44,903 nt of DNA from Allolucifera butyrica (GCF_900476375.1 NZ_UPPP01000084.1:1-44903); one strand, 5' to 3'; shown: positions 24,377-32,567, numbered from the stretch's first letter. A program made the numbers and translations. Notes: a model not told the origin generated them from the letters alone.

Positions 24377-25216
24377 ATGCACGCCTTGTCAGACCTGTTT
24401 TATCCCCTTATTGCCAGGCCCAAACATACACTGCAATACATGGAAATCCCCCCAAGCAATCTGTTAAGGCCCTATATACGCTGTTTCTGGGGATCAGCTT
24501 GCCCCCAGCCACCCTTCCCGGAAGCAGAAAAGGCAGAATCGCCTACCCTCGTCATTCCGGATGCCTGCATGGACATTATCGTTACCATCAATCACAGTTC
24601 GGGAAAAATAAACGCCGCTTTTTGCGGTATCAACGACGTTCCCTTTTCTGCTGCGGCTGATAACCGGACGGCCTTAACGTCAACCTTTGCCATCCGCTTT
24701 TACTTCTGGGCTGTCGCTCTGTTTGCCGACACCGGCATGAAGGAAGCATTAAACACATTTACGGATGTGGACCATTATTTTCGCGACTTCCGGGAAAAAT
24801 TAACCGGTGCGCTGCTGGAAAGACAAACCATAACCGGCCGGGCAGCGGCGGCGGAAAACTATTTGTTACACCGCCTTAAAAATTCGCATCCTGCAAACCC
24901 CAATGTCCTGAATGCGTTCCATCTTATCTTAAAAAGCAAAGGCTTGGTTTGTGTGCCGGACCTGTGCGCCACTTTAGCGGTCAGCCCAAGACAGCTGGAA
25001 CGTCTCTTTGCAGAGTTTACAGGGGCTTCCCCCAAAAAAATTGCCGACATTATCCGCTTTCAAATGATCTGGCAGGACATGCTTTGCGCCCGCAGCCGCA
25101 ATTTTAGCGATCTTGCCTATCGCTACCAGTTTTCCGATCAATCGCATTTTATCAACAATTTCAAGAAGTTTGCGGGACAGACACCATTGACAGCCTTGCA
25201 GTATGCCCGGAGTTAG
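24377..25216 (+). CDS. AraC-family transcriptional regulator
   Basis: A 279-residue regulator. The N-terminal region (about 20-160) has LLRPYIRCFWGS and VIPDACMDIIV, as in AraC proteins with a DUF6597-type sensor. The C-terminal pair of helix-turn-helix motifs (about 175-275) has LCATLAVSPRQLERLFAEFTG, here shown as family core, and FSDQSHFINNFKKFAGQTP. GGAGGTGA precedes the ATG. A flavin reductase-like gene follows in the same direction 75 bases on and may be its target or co-transcribed. Confidence 0.9.
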   Translation: MHALSDLFYPLIARPKHTLQYMEIPPSNLLRPYIRCFWGSACPQPPFPEAEKAESPTLVIPDACMDIIVTINHSSGKINAAFCGINDVPFSAAADNRTALTSTFAIRFYFWAVALFADTGMKEALNTFTDVDHYFRDFREKLTGALLERQTITGRAAAAENYLLHRLKNSHPANPNVLNAFHLILKSKGLVCVPDLCATLAVSPRQLERLFAEFTGASPKKIADIIRFQMIWQDMLCARSRNFSDLAYRYQFSDQSHFINNFKKFAGQTPLTALQYARS

Positions 25217-25291
25217 CCTGTCGTTTTTTTACAATACAGCCGCCGGTTGTTGTGGTAAAGTGAAGAAAAAACGAACAAAGGAGGCCCCTCT

Positions 25292-25942
25292 GTGAAACTT
25301 GAAGTAACGGAACAAAAACCGGTGTATTTTCAGGAAGAATGGCCCGGACAATATGAAGTATTTCATTGGTTTGAATTTGTGTGCGGCATTCCCCATCCGT
25401 TGTTTATGATTTCGACGTATAAAGAAAATGGACAGCCTAACGCCTGCCTGCATTCCTGGAGTTCCTTCTCCGGCGACGGCGGCGGCTTTTATGCAATCAT
25501 GCCGGGACTGCTCCGCCGGACGCATACTTATCAAAACATTCTGCGAACCAAAGAGTTCTGTGTGAATTTTCTCAGCCATGATTACTTCGAACAATGCCAA
25601 CGTACCATTGTCAGCAATGATTTCGAAACCGACGAATTCGCAGCCGGCGGTTTCACGCCCGAACCGGCCAAAACCGTTCGTGTCCCGCGGATCAAAGAAA
25701 GCTTTTTAACTCTGGAATGCAGCCTCGTAATGGAAAAAGATCTATCCCAGCAAGGAACGTCCGCTCTGGTCATCGGCAAGGTACAAGCCATTGCCCTGGA
25801 CGAAAAGCTCGGCGAGAATGCCTATGCGCGTTATGGACAGGATGGCTTTCTGTTCAATATTCACCAGCCCCAAAACCCGTCGAATGGCCAGGGGAAACTG
25901 TCGGGAATCGGAGTGATTGAGGTAATAAAAAAATACGGCTAA
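25292..25942 (+). CDS. Flavin reductase-like (flavoredoxin family) FMN-binding protein
   Basis: A 216-residue FMN-binding split-barrel protein. Recognisable parts are NACLHSWSSFSGDGGGFYAIM, in the FMN-phosphate region, then TYQNILRTKEFCVNF and a later ECSLVMEK with VIGKVQAI. Family members reduce FMN or serve as electron carriers in anaerobes. The start is a GTG at 25292, seven bases after GGAGG; no better ATG is near. It is convergent with the MATE gene (21 bases between stops). Confidence 0.88.
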   Translation: MKLEVTEQKPVYFQEEWPGQYEVFHWFEFVCGIPHPLFMISTYKENGQPNACLHSWSSFSGDGGGFYAIMPGLLRRTHTYQNILRTKEFCVNFLSHDYFEQCQRTIVSNDFETDEFAAGGFTPEPAKTVRVPRIKESFLTLECSLVMEKDLSQQGTSALVIGKVQAIALDEKLGENAYARYGQDGFLFNIHQPQNPSNGQGKLSGIGVIEVIKKYG

Positions 25943-25962
25943 CGCTATCAACCTGTTCCTCA

Positions 25963-27303
25963 TTATTGACACAAGCGAATTGGATATTTGAAGTGCCGAT
26001 ACAATAAGCATCCAGACAACACAACCGTAATAAATTCTGCAATAGGAACCGCCAGCCAGATGCCCTGAATGCCAAACAAAACCGGCAACACGGCAATGCC
26101 GGCTGCAATCCATACGATTCCTTTGCTCAATGCAATGAATACCGCCTTCCTGGGACTGCCAATGGCTGTAAAATAACCGGCTGTAACAATATTTAAACCA
26201 TTAACCAGAAAAGCAAATGCATACAGCTTCGCACCCTCCACAGCAAAAACAAGCACCTGTTCATTTCCTTCATTTAAAAATAATGCAATGACTTCTTTGC
26301 TAAAAACAAAAATTGCAATAAAAATTCCCACACCGATCACAAAACCAGTAGCAGAAACCAGCTGCAATGCCTTTTTTACCCGATCCATCTGACGGCTTCC
26401 ATAATTGTAGCTGATGATCGCCCCCACGCCATCGGACAATCCGATCAGAATATTATTGCCAATAAACGCCAAATAACTAATGACAGTAAAAACAGCCACG
26501 CCCATTTCACCCACATAACGCATCAGCGTAATATTAAACAAAAAAGTAGTAATCCCTGTCCCTATCTCGCTCAATCCCTCAGATAAACCGCTGTAAAGAA
26601 TCTGTCCGGCCGCATGTTTACTGAAACTGCCGGCAAAAGGTCTTAACACTGCCTTTTTAGTAAAAAAAGGCAGTGCCGCCATCCCAAATGCAATCAGGAA
26701 ACCAATCCCGGTAGCGAAGGCCGCCCCTTTCATGCCCAATGCAAGTTTTGCAATCAGCAGCCAATTAAATAACATATGGCTCCCGACGGCAACCACCAGG
26801 GCCAGCATGGCATAGACCGGCATAGCTATCGTTTTTAACGCATAATCCAGTACCATCATAAGCGCAAGGAAAGGTAAAAACAACCCTAAATAACCAATAT
26901 ATGCGGCAACCTGCGGCATTAAATGTTCATTGGCTCCCAAAAAATACGCAATCTGGACAGGAAAATTCATAGCGGCGGCCATAAATAACAGCGAAACTCC
27001 CCCGGCGAGCAGCCCCGCTGTTCTAAAAGCGGTATTGGCCGCCATGACATTCCCCTCCCCCAGTTTTCTGCCGATCAAACTTTGCGCTCCAATGCCAATA
27101 ACCACACTAAATGCAAACAAGAAACTGCTGAAAGGCATCGCAATATTAACACAAGCCAACCCATCTGTACCGATATAGCGGCCTACAAATAATCCGTCCA
27201 CAATCGTATTCAGTCCTAGAAACAGCATAGCCGCAATAGTCGGAATACTATACTGTAAAAATAGCTTGCCAATGCGCTCTGTGCCCAAAATATTTTCTCT
27301 CAT
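25963..27303 (-). CDS. MATE-family multidrug efflux transporter
   Basis: A 446-residue twelve-helix cation/drug antiporter with two MatE repeats (about 15-175 and 235-400). The open frame runs to 27441, through the merR end, but the MerR-type promoter at 27323-27353 and GGGGTGAG six bases before the ATG at 27303 fix the start there. It opens with RENILGTERIGKLFLQYSIP. It is the target of the divergently named but co-directional MerR regulator just upstream. Substrates cannot be predicted. Confidence 0.92.
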   Translation of the reverse strand: MRENILGTERIGKLFLQYSIPTIAAMLFLGLNTIVDGLFVGRYIGTDGLACVNIAMPFSSFLFAFSVVIGIGAQSLIGRKLGEGNVMAANTAFRTAGLLAGGVSLLFMAAAMNFPVQIAYFLGANEHLMPQVAAYIGYLGLFLPFLALMMVLDYALKTIAMPVYAMLALVVAVGSHMLFNWLLIAKLALGMKGAAFATGIGFLIAFGMAALPFFTKKAVLRPFAGSFSKHAAGQILYSGLSEGLSEIGTGITTFLFNITLMRYVGEMGVAVFTVISYLAFIGNNILIGLSDGVGAIISYNYGSRQMDRVKKALQLVSATGFVIGVGIFIAIFVFSKEVIALFLNEGNEQVLVFAVEGAKLYAFAFLVNGLNIVTAGYFTAIGSPRKAVFIALSKGIVWIAAGIAVLPVLFGIQGIWLAVPIAEFITVVLSGCLLYRHFKYPIRLCQ

Positions 27304-27322
27304 ATATCTCACCCCATACAAA

Positions 27323-27353
27323 AGAATAAACCTTGGAGCAACTCCAAGGTCAA
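27323..27353 (-). promoter_or_regulatory. MerR-type promoter with 19-bp spacer for the MATE gene
   Basis: The minus strand reads -35 TTGACC (27348-27353), a 19-base spacer (27329-27347), and -10 TATTCT (27323-27328). The spacer is filled by a dyad with arms ACCTTGGAG and CTCCAAGGT (27330-27350). An overlong 19-bp spacer with a central dyad is the hallmark of MerR-activated promoters. The -35 overlaps the merR stop codon. Confidence 0.9.
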
Positions 27354-28159
27354 GCAGAATGTAGCACAATCCAAATTTCGTAGTAATCGTAACCGTCTTT
27401 ATGGGTACTTGCCAGGTATCGCCCGAGCAAGGGCCCCTCAACTTGCCTGCCTTTCTCTTTCAGCCAAGCCAACGCTTTAACCAGGACTTCATTTTCCTGC
27501 CGGGAATAATCCGTACCCAATACCGTATACAGACAATCCTTTTCCGGTAAAGAAGAAAACTCTTGCTGCTCAGATAAATCAAGCTTACTCAGGGTCTCCT
27601 TATCAAAGCTGATGCCAATCTGCGCCGAATCAAAACTCCGATTATTGAACAGTTCGTCCGGCGGCAACAACAAGGTATAGCGAGCACTATGCATCCAGCT
27701 CCGATCCGGCTTTTTATAATGGCGAATAATCTGAAGCAGATCCTCCTCCTGCGCGCCCCAGAATTTATATTTAAAATCAGGTGCCGGCACAAGTGAAAAT
27801 TTGCCAAGCTGTTGTTCACATAGTTCATACTGAGCAATAATTTGCCCGAGCAATGTCCGCTGCCTTACCAAAGCTTCGATTCGCTCCTCAACAAGCTTGT
27901 CATTTTGTATCAATACCTGTTTAATATCGCCAAGGTCCATCCTTGTTATCATTGGTCGAATATCCTTAACAGCTACCTCCATGTTACGGAAAAGCAAAAT
28001 ATCCATAAGAATCACAAGATCATCATAGGAATAATACCGGTAACCATTATCGCAATGCCTGTCGGACGAAAGCAGTCCGGCCTTCTCATAATAGCGCAGC
28101 GTATCGGTTGATATATCGAACAGTTTCGCCATTTCGCCAATCTTCCACTTATGGTTCAT
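27350..28159 (-). CDS. MerR-family activator with effector-binding C-terminus
   Basis: A 269-residue BmrR-like regulator. The winged HTH (about 5-70) has KIGEMAKLFDISTDTLRYYEKAGLL, given as family core, and NGYRYYSYDD. A dimerisation coiled coil follows (about 78-118). A C-terminal domain of about 140 residues looks GyrI-like, ending YDYYEIWIVLHSA. It heads a two-gene unit with the MATE pump, whose promoter lies across its stop codon. By analogy with BmrR a toxic cation or dye bound by the C-terminal domain should induce the pump. Confidence 0.92.
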   Translation of the reverse strand: MNHKWKIGEMAKLFDISTDTLRYYEKAGLLSSDRHCDNGYRYYSYDDLVILMDILLFRNMEVAVKDIRPMITRMDLGDIKQVLIQNDKLVEERIEALVRQRTLLGQIIAQYELCEQQLGKFSLVPAPDFKYKFWGAQEEDLLQIIRHYKKPDRSWMHSARYTLLLPPDELFNNRSFDSAQIGISFDKETLSKLDLSEQQEFSSLPEKDCLYTVLGTDYSRQENEVLVKALAWLKEKGRQVEGPLLGRYLASTHKDGYDYYEIWIVLHSA

Positions 28160-28350
28160 ACACTCTTACCTGCCTAATTCCCGTTAGACTGCCTCACTGT
28201 ATCATAAATCTTGCCGCTCAAACTACAGTGGCCCAGCTTTACAATTTATACGGGTATTGTATCACATCTCTTTGACAATAGGAACGAGACTGCTGGTAAA
28301 CTAAAGCCTCGCAGACAGAATTTCTTCTCGACCGATTGTAGGCCTTTTCA

Positions 28351-28475
28351 GTTACATATTTTACAACCTATGGGGCTGACGTGTTGCTAGCACGCCAGCC
28401 CCATAGGTTGTCTAACCGGAAACGGTTAGCCTCAGTTTTAGATTATTAAGAAAATAACCGCAAACCTTAGCTTTT
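28351..28475 (+). pseudogene. Relic of the antitoxin RNA family (copy D)
   Basis: The core GCTGACGTG...CACGCCAGCCCC and GGTTGTCTAACCGG, AAACGGTTAGCC is perfectly kept, but the stretch holding TATAAT in the other copies is deleted (TATGGGGCTGACG), the -35 is now TTACAT, and the terminator stem has lost its second arm. No toxin frame follows. It is a dead copy. Confidence 0.75.
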
Positions 28476-28524
28476 TTATTTTCCTACCGCGGCTGTGTTG
28501 TTGTCAAATTGCTATAAAAACGAC

Positions 28525-28558
28525 AAAAAAGGCTTTACGAAAGTATCGTAAAACCTTT
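28525..28558 (-). terminator. Terminator of tRNA-Arg
   Basis: On the minus strand AAAGG-TTTTACGA pairs with TCGTAAA-GCCTTT, followed by TTTTTTG, 11 bases past the tRNA. Confidence 0.8.
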
Positions 28559-28568
28559 GAGATATCTA

Positions 28569-28645
28569 TGGCGACCCCGGCAGGATTCGAACCTGCGGCC
28601 TTTTGATTCGTAGTCAAACGCTCTATCCAGCTGAGCTACGGAGTC
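28569..28645 (-). tRNA. tRNA-Arg (ACG)
   Basis: The minus-strand cloverleaf has acceptor GACTCCG/CGGGGTC, anticodon stem TTTGA/TCAAA with loop CTACGAA (anticodon ACG, normally edited to ICG), T-loop GTTCGAATC and an encoded CCA. Confidence 0.97.
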
Positions 28646-28841
28646 AAATTCAACTTACTTATCTATTATATCTATTAGTATGCAGAATGTCAACTGTAAT
28701 TTATTATTTTAAACTTGTTTCGTCGCCTTCCCACAAGTACACTACGAAAGAACAAAGTAAACACCAAAACCGAAAACTACTTGTGATAAGCGCTCAGCAG
28801 TGTTACATTTATTGTAAGCATACGCATCGGAGGTGCTAACG

Positions 28842-30155
28842 ATGTATTACAGTCAATATAATACCATTGTTAAACTCCGCTCGGCAGAAAGTAAACGCTA
28901 TGTTTTATATAATTCACTTACAAATGGTCTCGATTTATTGGATGAATTTCAGCACAGCCAGTTGCAAACTATACAGCTGTCTGCGGATATACAGGATGTT
29001 GACCGTCAGTTTATCAATGCTTTAACACGGCAGGGATATTTATTTGCCGCCCAGGAGGAAGAGTCGCAGCGGGCAGCGGCGGAATACGGCCGGATACAAC
29101 AGCATTTACAAAATGCTCCCATCCGGCTTTGTCTAACTGCTGCAAGCAGTCCCGTCTTATTTACCCACCCATCCATTGCCGGTGAAGATCCACATTCCCC
29201 GGCGAGCGCCGCGTATGAAGTTATGAATGCATTTTTTAATTTTGCGACGCATTTTGAGAAACACGCAATGCCGCCTTCGCTCCTCTTCATGATTAGCCGG
29301 TCCCGACAGCCTGACAGGCAAAACACCCTGCTGCGCTATTTCAGCAGCCAGTGTTTACGCTATAATTATCCCTTTTCCCTGGTGATTGACAGTCATGAAC
29401 TGGCCGGCTATGCTACTACGCTAGTTACCTTGCCGGCACAAAAAGTACACATTGTTTTCCAGCCCGCTCCTGTATCCGGTACCGCTTCCCGGAATCAAGC
29501 GGATCCCTCTCCCTGTTTTACGGCCATAGCAGCTGCTCTCGTTCCGCTAATCCGGCATGAAGTCCCCATCTTGCTTCATATACTGGTTAACCGCGAACTT
29601 GACAATATGGTTCCCCTAATAACAGCTTTAGAAAGCCAGAATTTATTATCCCTTGACCCAAAACAATTTGCCATTCTGTTAGAACTTCCCTTTGACGAAA
29701 CCGGCATCCCCGCTCCGGAGCGCCTAAAATTTTGGCAGCAATTGGCTGTACTCAGTAAACAACACCCGCTAATGAAAAAGGTCCGGCCTGTGGACTTCGA
29801 ATTTATCCGTCACAGCTTAGAACCGGAAGGCAAAAATCCTCTTTGGGATCCCGCTGACCCGGTCTGGCTTGGCGACCAGCAGGGAACGATTCATGCCTGG
29901 CCGGCCACTAATGTAAACGGACAAAAAGAAGGTAAGCTGGGTTCTTTCTATCCCCAGCTTACCTGGAACGGCCCGGCTTTTAAAAATTGGCAGCAGCAAA
30001 ATGCCCGGCAGCGGGCCGATTGCCGGCAGTGTCACGATCAACTGCCCTGCAGCAGACACCGGATGGCTGCCGCCTATTGCGGGCATCCTGTTTCCCCTGC
30101 CTGTCCGCCAACGGAGCAGTTAATTGAGGCCGCCCTCCGTTATTATCTGGAGTGA
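28842..30155 (+). CDS. Radical-SAM/SPASM-like protein lacking the catalytic CxxxCxxC
   Basis: A 437-residue protein, tentatively assigned. The N-terminus (YSQYNTIVKL, YVLYNSLTNGLDLLDEF) resembles the leader region of radical SAM/SPASM maturases. Where such enzymes carry CxxxCxxC it has RLCLTAASSPVLFTHPS, so no SAM-cluster motif exists anywhere. The C-terminus keeps a SPASM-like cysteine set, C394, C397, C403, C413 and C421 (CRQCHDQLPC...YCGHPVSPAC). It may be an inactive scaffold or partner, or an unrelated protein with an auxiliary metal cluster. GTG at 28833 overlaps the ribosome site, so the ATG at 28842, eight bases after GGAGG, is chosen. Convergent with thiT. Confidence 0.55.
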   Translation: MYYSQYNTIVKLRSAESKRYVLYNSLTNGLDLLDEFQHSQLQTIQLSADIQDVDRQFINALTRQGYLFAAQEEESQRAAAEYGRIQQHLQNAPIRLCLTAASSPVLFTHPSIAGEDPHSPASAAYEVMNAFFNFATHFEKHAMPPSLLFMISRSRQPDRQNTLLRYFSSQCLRYNYPFSLVIDSHELAGYATTLVTLPAQKVHIVFQPAPVSGTASRNQADPSPCFTAIAAALVPLIRHEVPILLHILVNRELDNMVPLITALESQNLLSLDPKQFAILLELPFDETGIPAPERLKFWQQLAVLSKQHPLMKKVRPVDFEFIRHSLEPEGKNPLWDPADPVWLGDQQGTIHAWPATNVNGQKEGKLGSFYPQLTWNGPAFKNWQQQNARQRADCRQCHDQLPCSRHRMAAAYCGHPVSPACPPTEQLIEAALRYYLE

Positions 30156-30165
30156 AAAATCTTTC

Positions 30166-30693
30166 TCAAGCCGGAATCGACAGTTTGGCTTTCAGACGGG
30201 CTAACGGCAGCAGCTTCAGCAAAACTACGCTGATAATCAGCTCCGGTCCTAAATAACTGGCGTTAAAAAGAAAGGAATAGACATAAGGTGACATTCCCTG
30301 CGGCGCGTAACTGGCAAAAAAGACCACCCCAGATAAAAAGTGACAGAAAAAGCGGCCACCGATCGCCACTACAGTCCCCAATAAGATCCGGTTCGGAAAA
30401 TAACCGGCCAGTCCTAAGGCCATAAACGGCAAAGGATAATCCAGCAAAATCTGTACGGGATGCAAAAAATACGGCTCCTGCACCATGGTGACCATACCGA
30501 ACAGAAATCCTGTAATCATGCCAACCCGTGGACCATGCAGATAGGCCATGACCAAAATAGGCACCATGCTCCCCATGGTCACACTGCCGCCCTGGGGCAT
30601 CTGATAAATTTTAAATAGTTTTAAAACCGTTGCCAACGCCAGCATAACGCCAATCTGAGCTACTAATTTTGTGTCAAACTTCCTATGGTTCAT
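30166..30693 (-). CDS. thiT: Energy-coupled thiamine transporter, S component
   Basis: A 175-residue membrane protein that binds thiamine and works with the general ECF module (EcfA, EcfA', EcfT, not in this window). Six hydrophobic segments are visible. ThiT-typical blocks are YQMPQGGSVTMGSMVPIL and LDYPLPFMALGLAG. A TTG six bases upstream would sit only 2 bases from AGGAGG; the ATG at 30693 has 8 and is preferred. It is controlled by the TPP riboswitch and terminator directly upstream. Confidence 0.92.
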   Translation of the reverse strand: MNHRKFDTKLVAQIGVMLALATVLKLFKIYQMPQGGSVTMGSMVPILVMAYLHGPRVGMITGFLFGMVTMVQEPYFLHPVQILLDYPLPFMALGLAGYFPNRILLGTVVAIGGRFFCHFLSGVVFFASYAPQGMSPYVYSFLFNASYLGPELIISVVLLKLLPLARLKAKLSIPA

Positions 30694-30724
30694 CCCCAAT
30701 ACCTCCTCTGTGCCGGAGCGCGCT

Positions 30725-30755
30725 AAAAAAACCGTAATCCAGAATCGGATTACGG
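30725..30755 (-). terminator. Riboswitch-controlled terminator before thiT
   Basis: CCGTAATCC and GGATTACGG form a perfect 9-bp stem with loop GATTCT, followed on the minus strand by TTTTTTT. It lies between the TPP aptamer and the thiT ribosome site, so it is the expression platform. Confidence 0.92.
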
Positions 30756-30769
30756 CTTTTTTCTTCCGT

Positions 30770-30852
30770 CGCTTTCCTACGCTGGTATTATCCAGATCAG
30801 GTGTGAGGGTTAATGATTACTCATTTCTCAGCCGGCACCGGCACCCCTAGCA
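30770..30852 (-). promoter_or_regulatory. TPP riboswitch (THI element)
   Basis: The minus strand contains AGGGGTGCC, GGCTGAGA, CCTGATCTGGATAATACCAG and CGTAGGAAAG in order, the invariant parts of the thiamine pyrophosphate aptamer. With TPP bound the following terminator should form and thiT is off. Confidence 0.96.
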
Positions 30853-30868
30853 CAATTTCTTTTTCTTG

Positions 30869-30897
30869 ATTGTAACATTTTTCCATTTTAAATTCAA
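30869..30897 (-). promoter_or_regulatory. Promoter of the thiT leader
   Basis: -35 TTGAAT (30892-30897) and -10 TACAAT (30869-30874) are 17 bases apart on the minus strand. The -35 overlaps the thiN stop codon, so thiT has its own start inside the end of the upstream gene. Confidence 0.8.
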
Positions 30898-31613
30898 GTC
30901 TTAAAACAACAATAAACACCCAGGCAACCCGAATCAACCGCAACCTGGAAACTTGTCCCCCCTGCCGCCGGTAAGTTACTAACGGCGTAGGGCATTGCAT
31001 AGCGCAGCGTTACCGCCGTCAGCGGCCATTTAACCTGTTTAATGCTCACTCCCTGACAGACGGGAGTGAAGGCCAGCAGGGAAATCGCCGTTACCTCTTT
31101 CTTTAGCCCGATTTTAACGCCATTTTTACCGTGCAGCAAAACCAACAGTTCTTTTTCGTCGGCGAGGCAGCAAGCATGAATGCCATGGTCCGGACCGCCG
31201 GTCAGAGAAATTACATTACTCCATAAATGATCAAACCGTCCGCCCCAGCAGCCGGTAGCCACAACAGTACTCTCACCGTATACATCCCCGACGCGCTGTA
31301 GCAGCAACTGTAAATCAGTCAGATCCTTGTCAACGGGATACTGTTCAACGAAAACAGCCTGCCGCCGGGCCCAATTCCAGGCTTCGGACGAAGCACTGTC
31401 CCCGTCGCCGATCAAGCGTTCCGGCAAAAGACCGTATTGATAACAAACGTCAATTCCCCGGTCGGCGCACCATATAGCCGGATGGGCAGCAGCCAGTTCA
31501 GTCAGCCACAAACCGTCGGGACTGCGCCCTCCCGCTACTAACAGAACCTGTTTTTCCGGGAGAGGATTCACAAATTCCACAGCCGCCTGTGGCAATACAA
31601 AAGTATTTCCCAC
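30894..31613 (-). CDS. thiN: Thiamine pyrophosphokinase
   Basis: A 239-residue enzyme converting thiamine and ATP to thiamine pyrophosphate. Family motifs are CADRGIDVCYQYGLLPERLIGDGDS (shown as family order), YPVDKDLTDLQLLL and TGCWGGRFDHLWSN, with a TPK C-terminal thiamine-binding domain. The start is GTG at 31613, eight bases after GGAAGG. It lies upstream of the riboswitch, so its own expression is not attenuated by it, while its product is the riboswitch ligand. Confidence 0.92.
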   Translation of the reverse strand: MGNTFVLPQAAVEFVNPLPEKQVLLVAGGRSPDGLWLTELAAAHPAIWCADRGIDVCYQYGLLPERLIGDGDSASSEAWNWARRQAVFVEQYPVDKDLTDLQLLLQRVGDVYGESTVVATGCWGGRFDHLWSNVISLTGGPDHGIHACCLADEKELLVLLHGKNGVKIGLKKEVTAISLLAFTPVCQGVSIKQVKWPLTAVTLRYAMPYAVSNLPAAGGTSFQVAVDSGCLGVYCCFKT

Positions 31614-31759
31614 TGCCCCAACCTTCCATTTCGCGTATTTTATATTTATTTATTTTCGGCAAAGTCCCAGCGATTCCCTTTATAATCCCATGAAATAATG
31701 GCGGCTTACTGTCATGCAATGCACATTTCGGGGAAAAATACAGCTGGAGGTGAATTTAA

Positions 31760-31954
31760 ATGCCAAAAAACAAAATAAATCCCGGTTATAGCGCTAACAA
31801 TCCCGAACCGCCGGAATACAAGGAATCGGGATTGTTACCCAATGAGGATGCGCTTCATTCAGCAGAAGAATATATTTATGGCGCCACCGATGCTACGCAA
31901 GATAACCAGACCAAAAATGAGCGGGGAGGTCATACCCATGGGACCATCCAATGA
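31760..31954 (+). CDS. Small hydrophilic protein of unknown function
   Basis: A 64-residue polar protein rich in Asn, Pro and Glu (PKNKINPGYSANNPEPPEYK at the start, ending GGHTHGTIQ). GGAGGTGA precedes the ATG. It has no membrane segment and no recognisable domain and is probably disordered. Its last 17 bases overlap the next gene, so the two are likely translated together. Confidence 0.65.
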   Translation: MPKNKINPGYSANNPEPPEYKESGLLPNEDALHSAEEYIYGATDATQDNQTKNERGGHTHGTIQ

Positions 31955-32183
31955 TTCAGGGTCAAAAATGCAGCCCGAATTCAACCGTAATGTATCCCGT
32001 TCCCAGGTTGTCAACTACGTCACGCCGGCGACAGGCGGTTTTATTCAAGACCTGTTGCGGGCTAAAAATGATGCCGAAATGGCTGCCGATTTTACCGTAT
32101 CCCCCCCAGAGCCTTCTGCCGACGAGCCCTGGGAGCAGGAAGAACCGGCAAAATCAAGATCCGGATCACCGTCAAAACAATGA
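31938..32183 (+). CDS. Small Pro/Glu-rich protein of unknown function
   Basis: An 81-residue protein. A longer frame opens at 31842, but GGGGAGG sits 8 bases before the ATG at 31938, the start chosen. The centre (EFNRNVSRSQVVNYVTPATG, then GFIQDLLRAKNDAEM) looks like a short helical segment; the end is acidic, Pro-rich and low in complexity. The family is not recognised. It shares an operon with the preceding small gene and is followed by a terminator. Confidence 0.65.
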   Translation: MGPSNDSGSKMQPEFNRNVSRSQVVNYVTPATGGFIQDLLRAKNDAEMAADFTVSPPEPSADEPWEQEEPAKSRSGSPSKQ

Positions 32184-32221
32184 CCCGGACTAAAAGAATG
32201 GCTAAATCTATAAATAATTAC

Positions 32222-32258
32222 AGCGTATCATGGGATTCGGAAACATGATACGCTTTTC
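32222..32258 (+). terminator. Terminator of the two small genes
   Basis: AGCGTATCATG and CATGATACGCT form an 11-bp perfect stem, followed by TTTCATTTT. Confidence 0.85.
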
Positions 32259-32284
32259 ATTTTCAGCCTGCAACTATGTCCTTT

Positions 32285-32464
32285 TCAACTGGAAATCGGC
32301 TCAATTTCTTCCTGCGGGATTGATGTCCGCAGCGGTGTTTCCCGGATACTGTAACTTTTCCCCGGAAATCTTGCCACATATTCTTCCGCAAGCTCCCGGG
32401 AAGCAAACGCACCGACAACAAAATTTTCCTCATAATATCTTAAATAAATCAGATACGTATTCAC
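32285..32464 (-). CDS. Small protein of unknown function, 59 residues
   Basis: A minus-strand frame starts at GTG (32464) five bases after GGAGGTG, begins NTYLIYLRYYEENFVVGAFA and ends EIEPISS. It looks like a small folded alpha/beta domain with a repeated Tyr-rich strand, an ASRELAEEYVARFPG helix and an acidic tail. No family is recognised. The ribosome site and codon use support a real gene. Confidence 0.65.
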   Translation of the reverse strand: MNTYLIYLRYYEENFVVGAFASRELAEEYVARFPGKSYSIRETPLRTSIPQEEIEPISS

Positions 32465-32567
32465 GCTATCACCTCCCTCTTTTATTGTGTCTGACAGCAG
32501 GAAATTTTATTTTAAAGTCAGACCCCATAAGAAAAAATCGGTCCATAGCGCAGGGCTCAGTGCCCAT

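Noticed and set aside
32548..32560. GCGCAGGGCTCAG shared exactly with 350-362, both near minus-strand terminators.
   Set aside because: Only 13 bp, no extension of similarity and no structure; not enough to call a repeat family.
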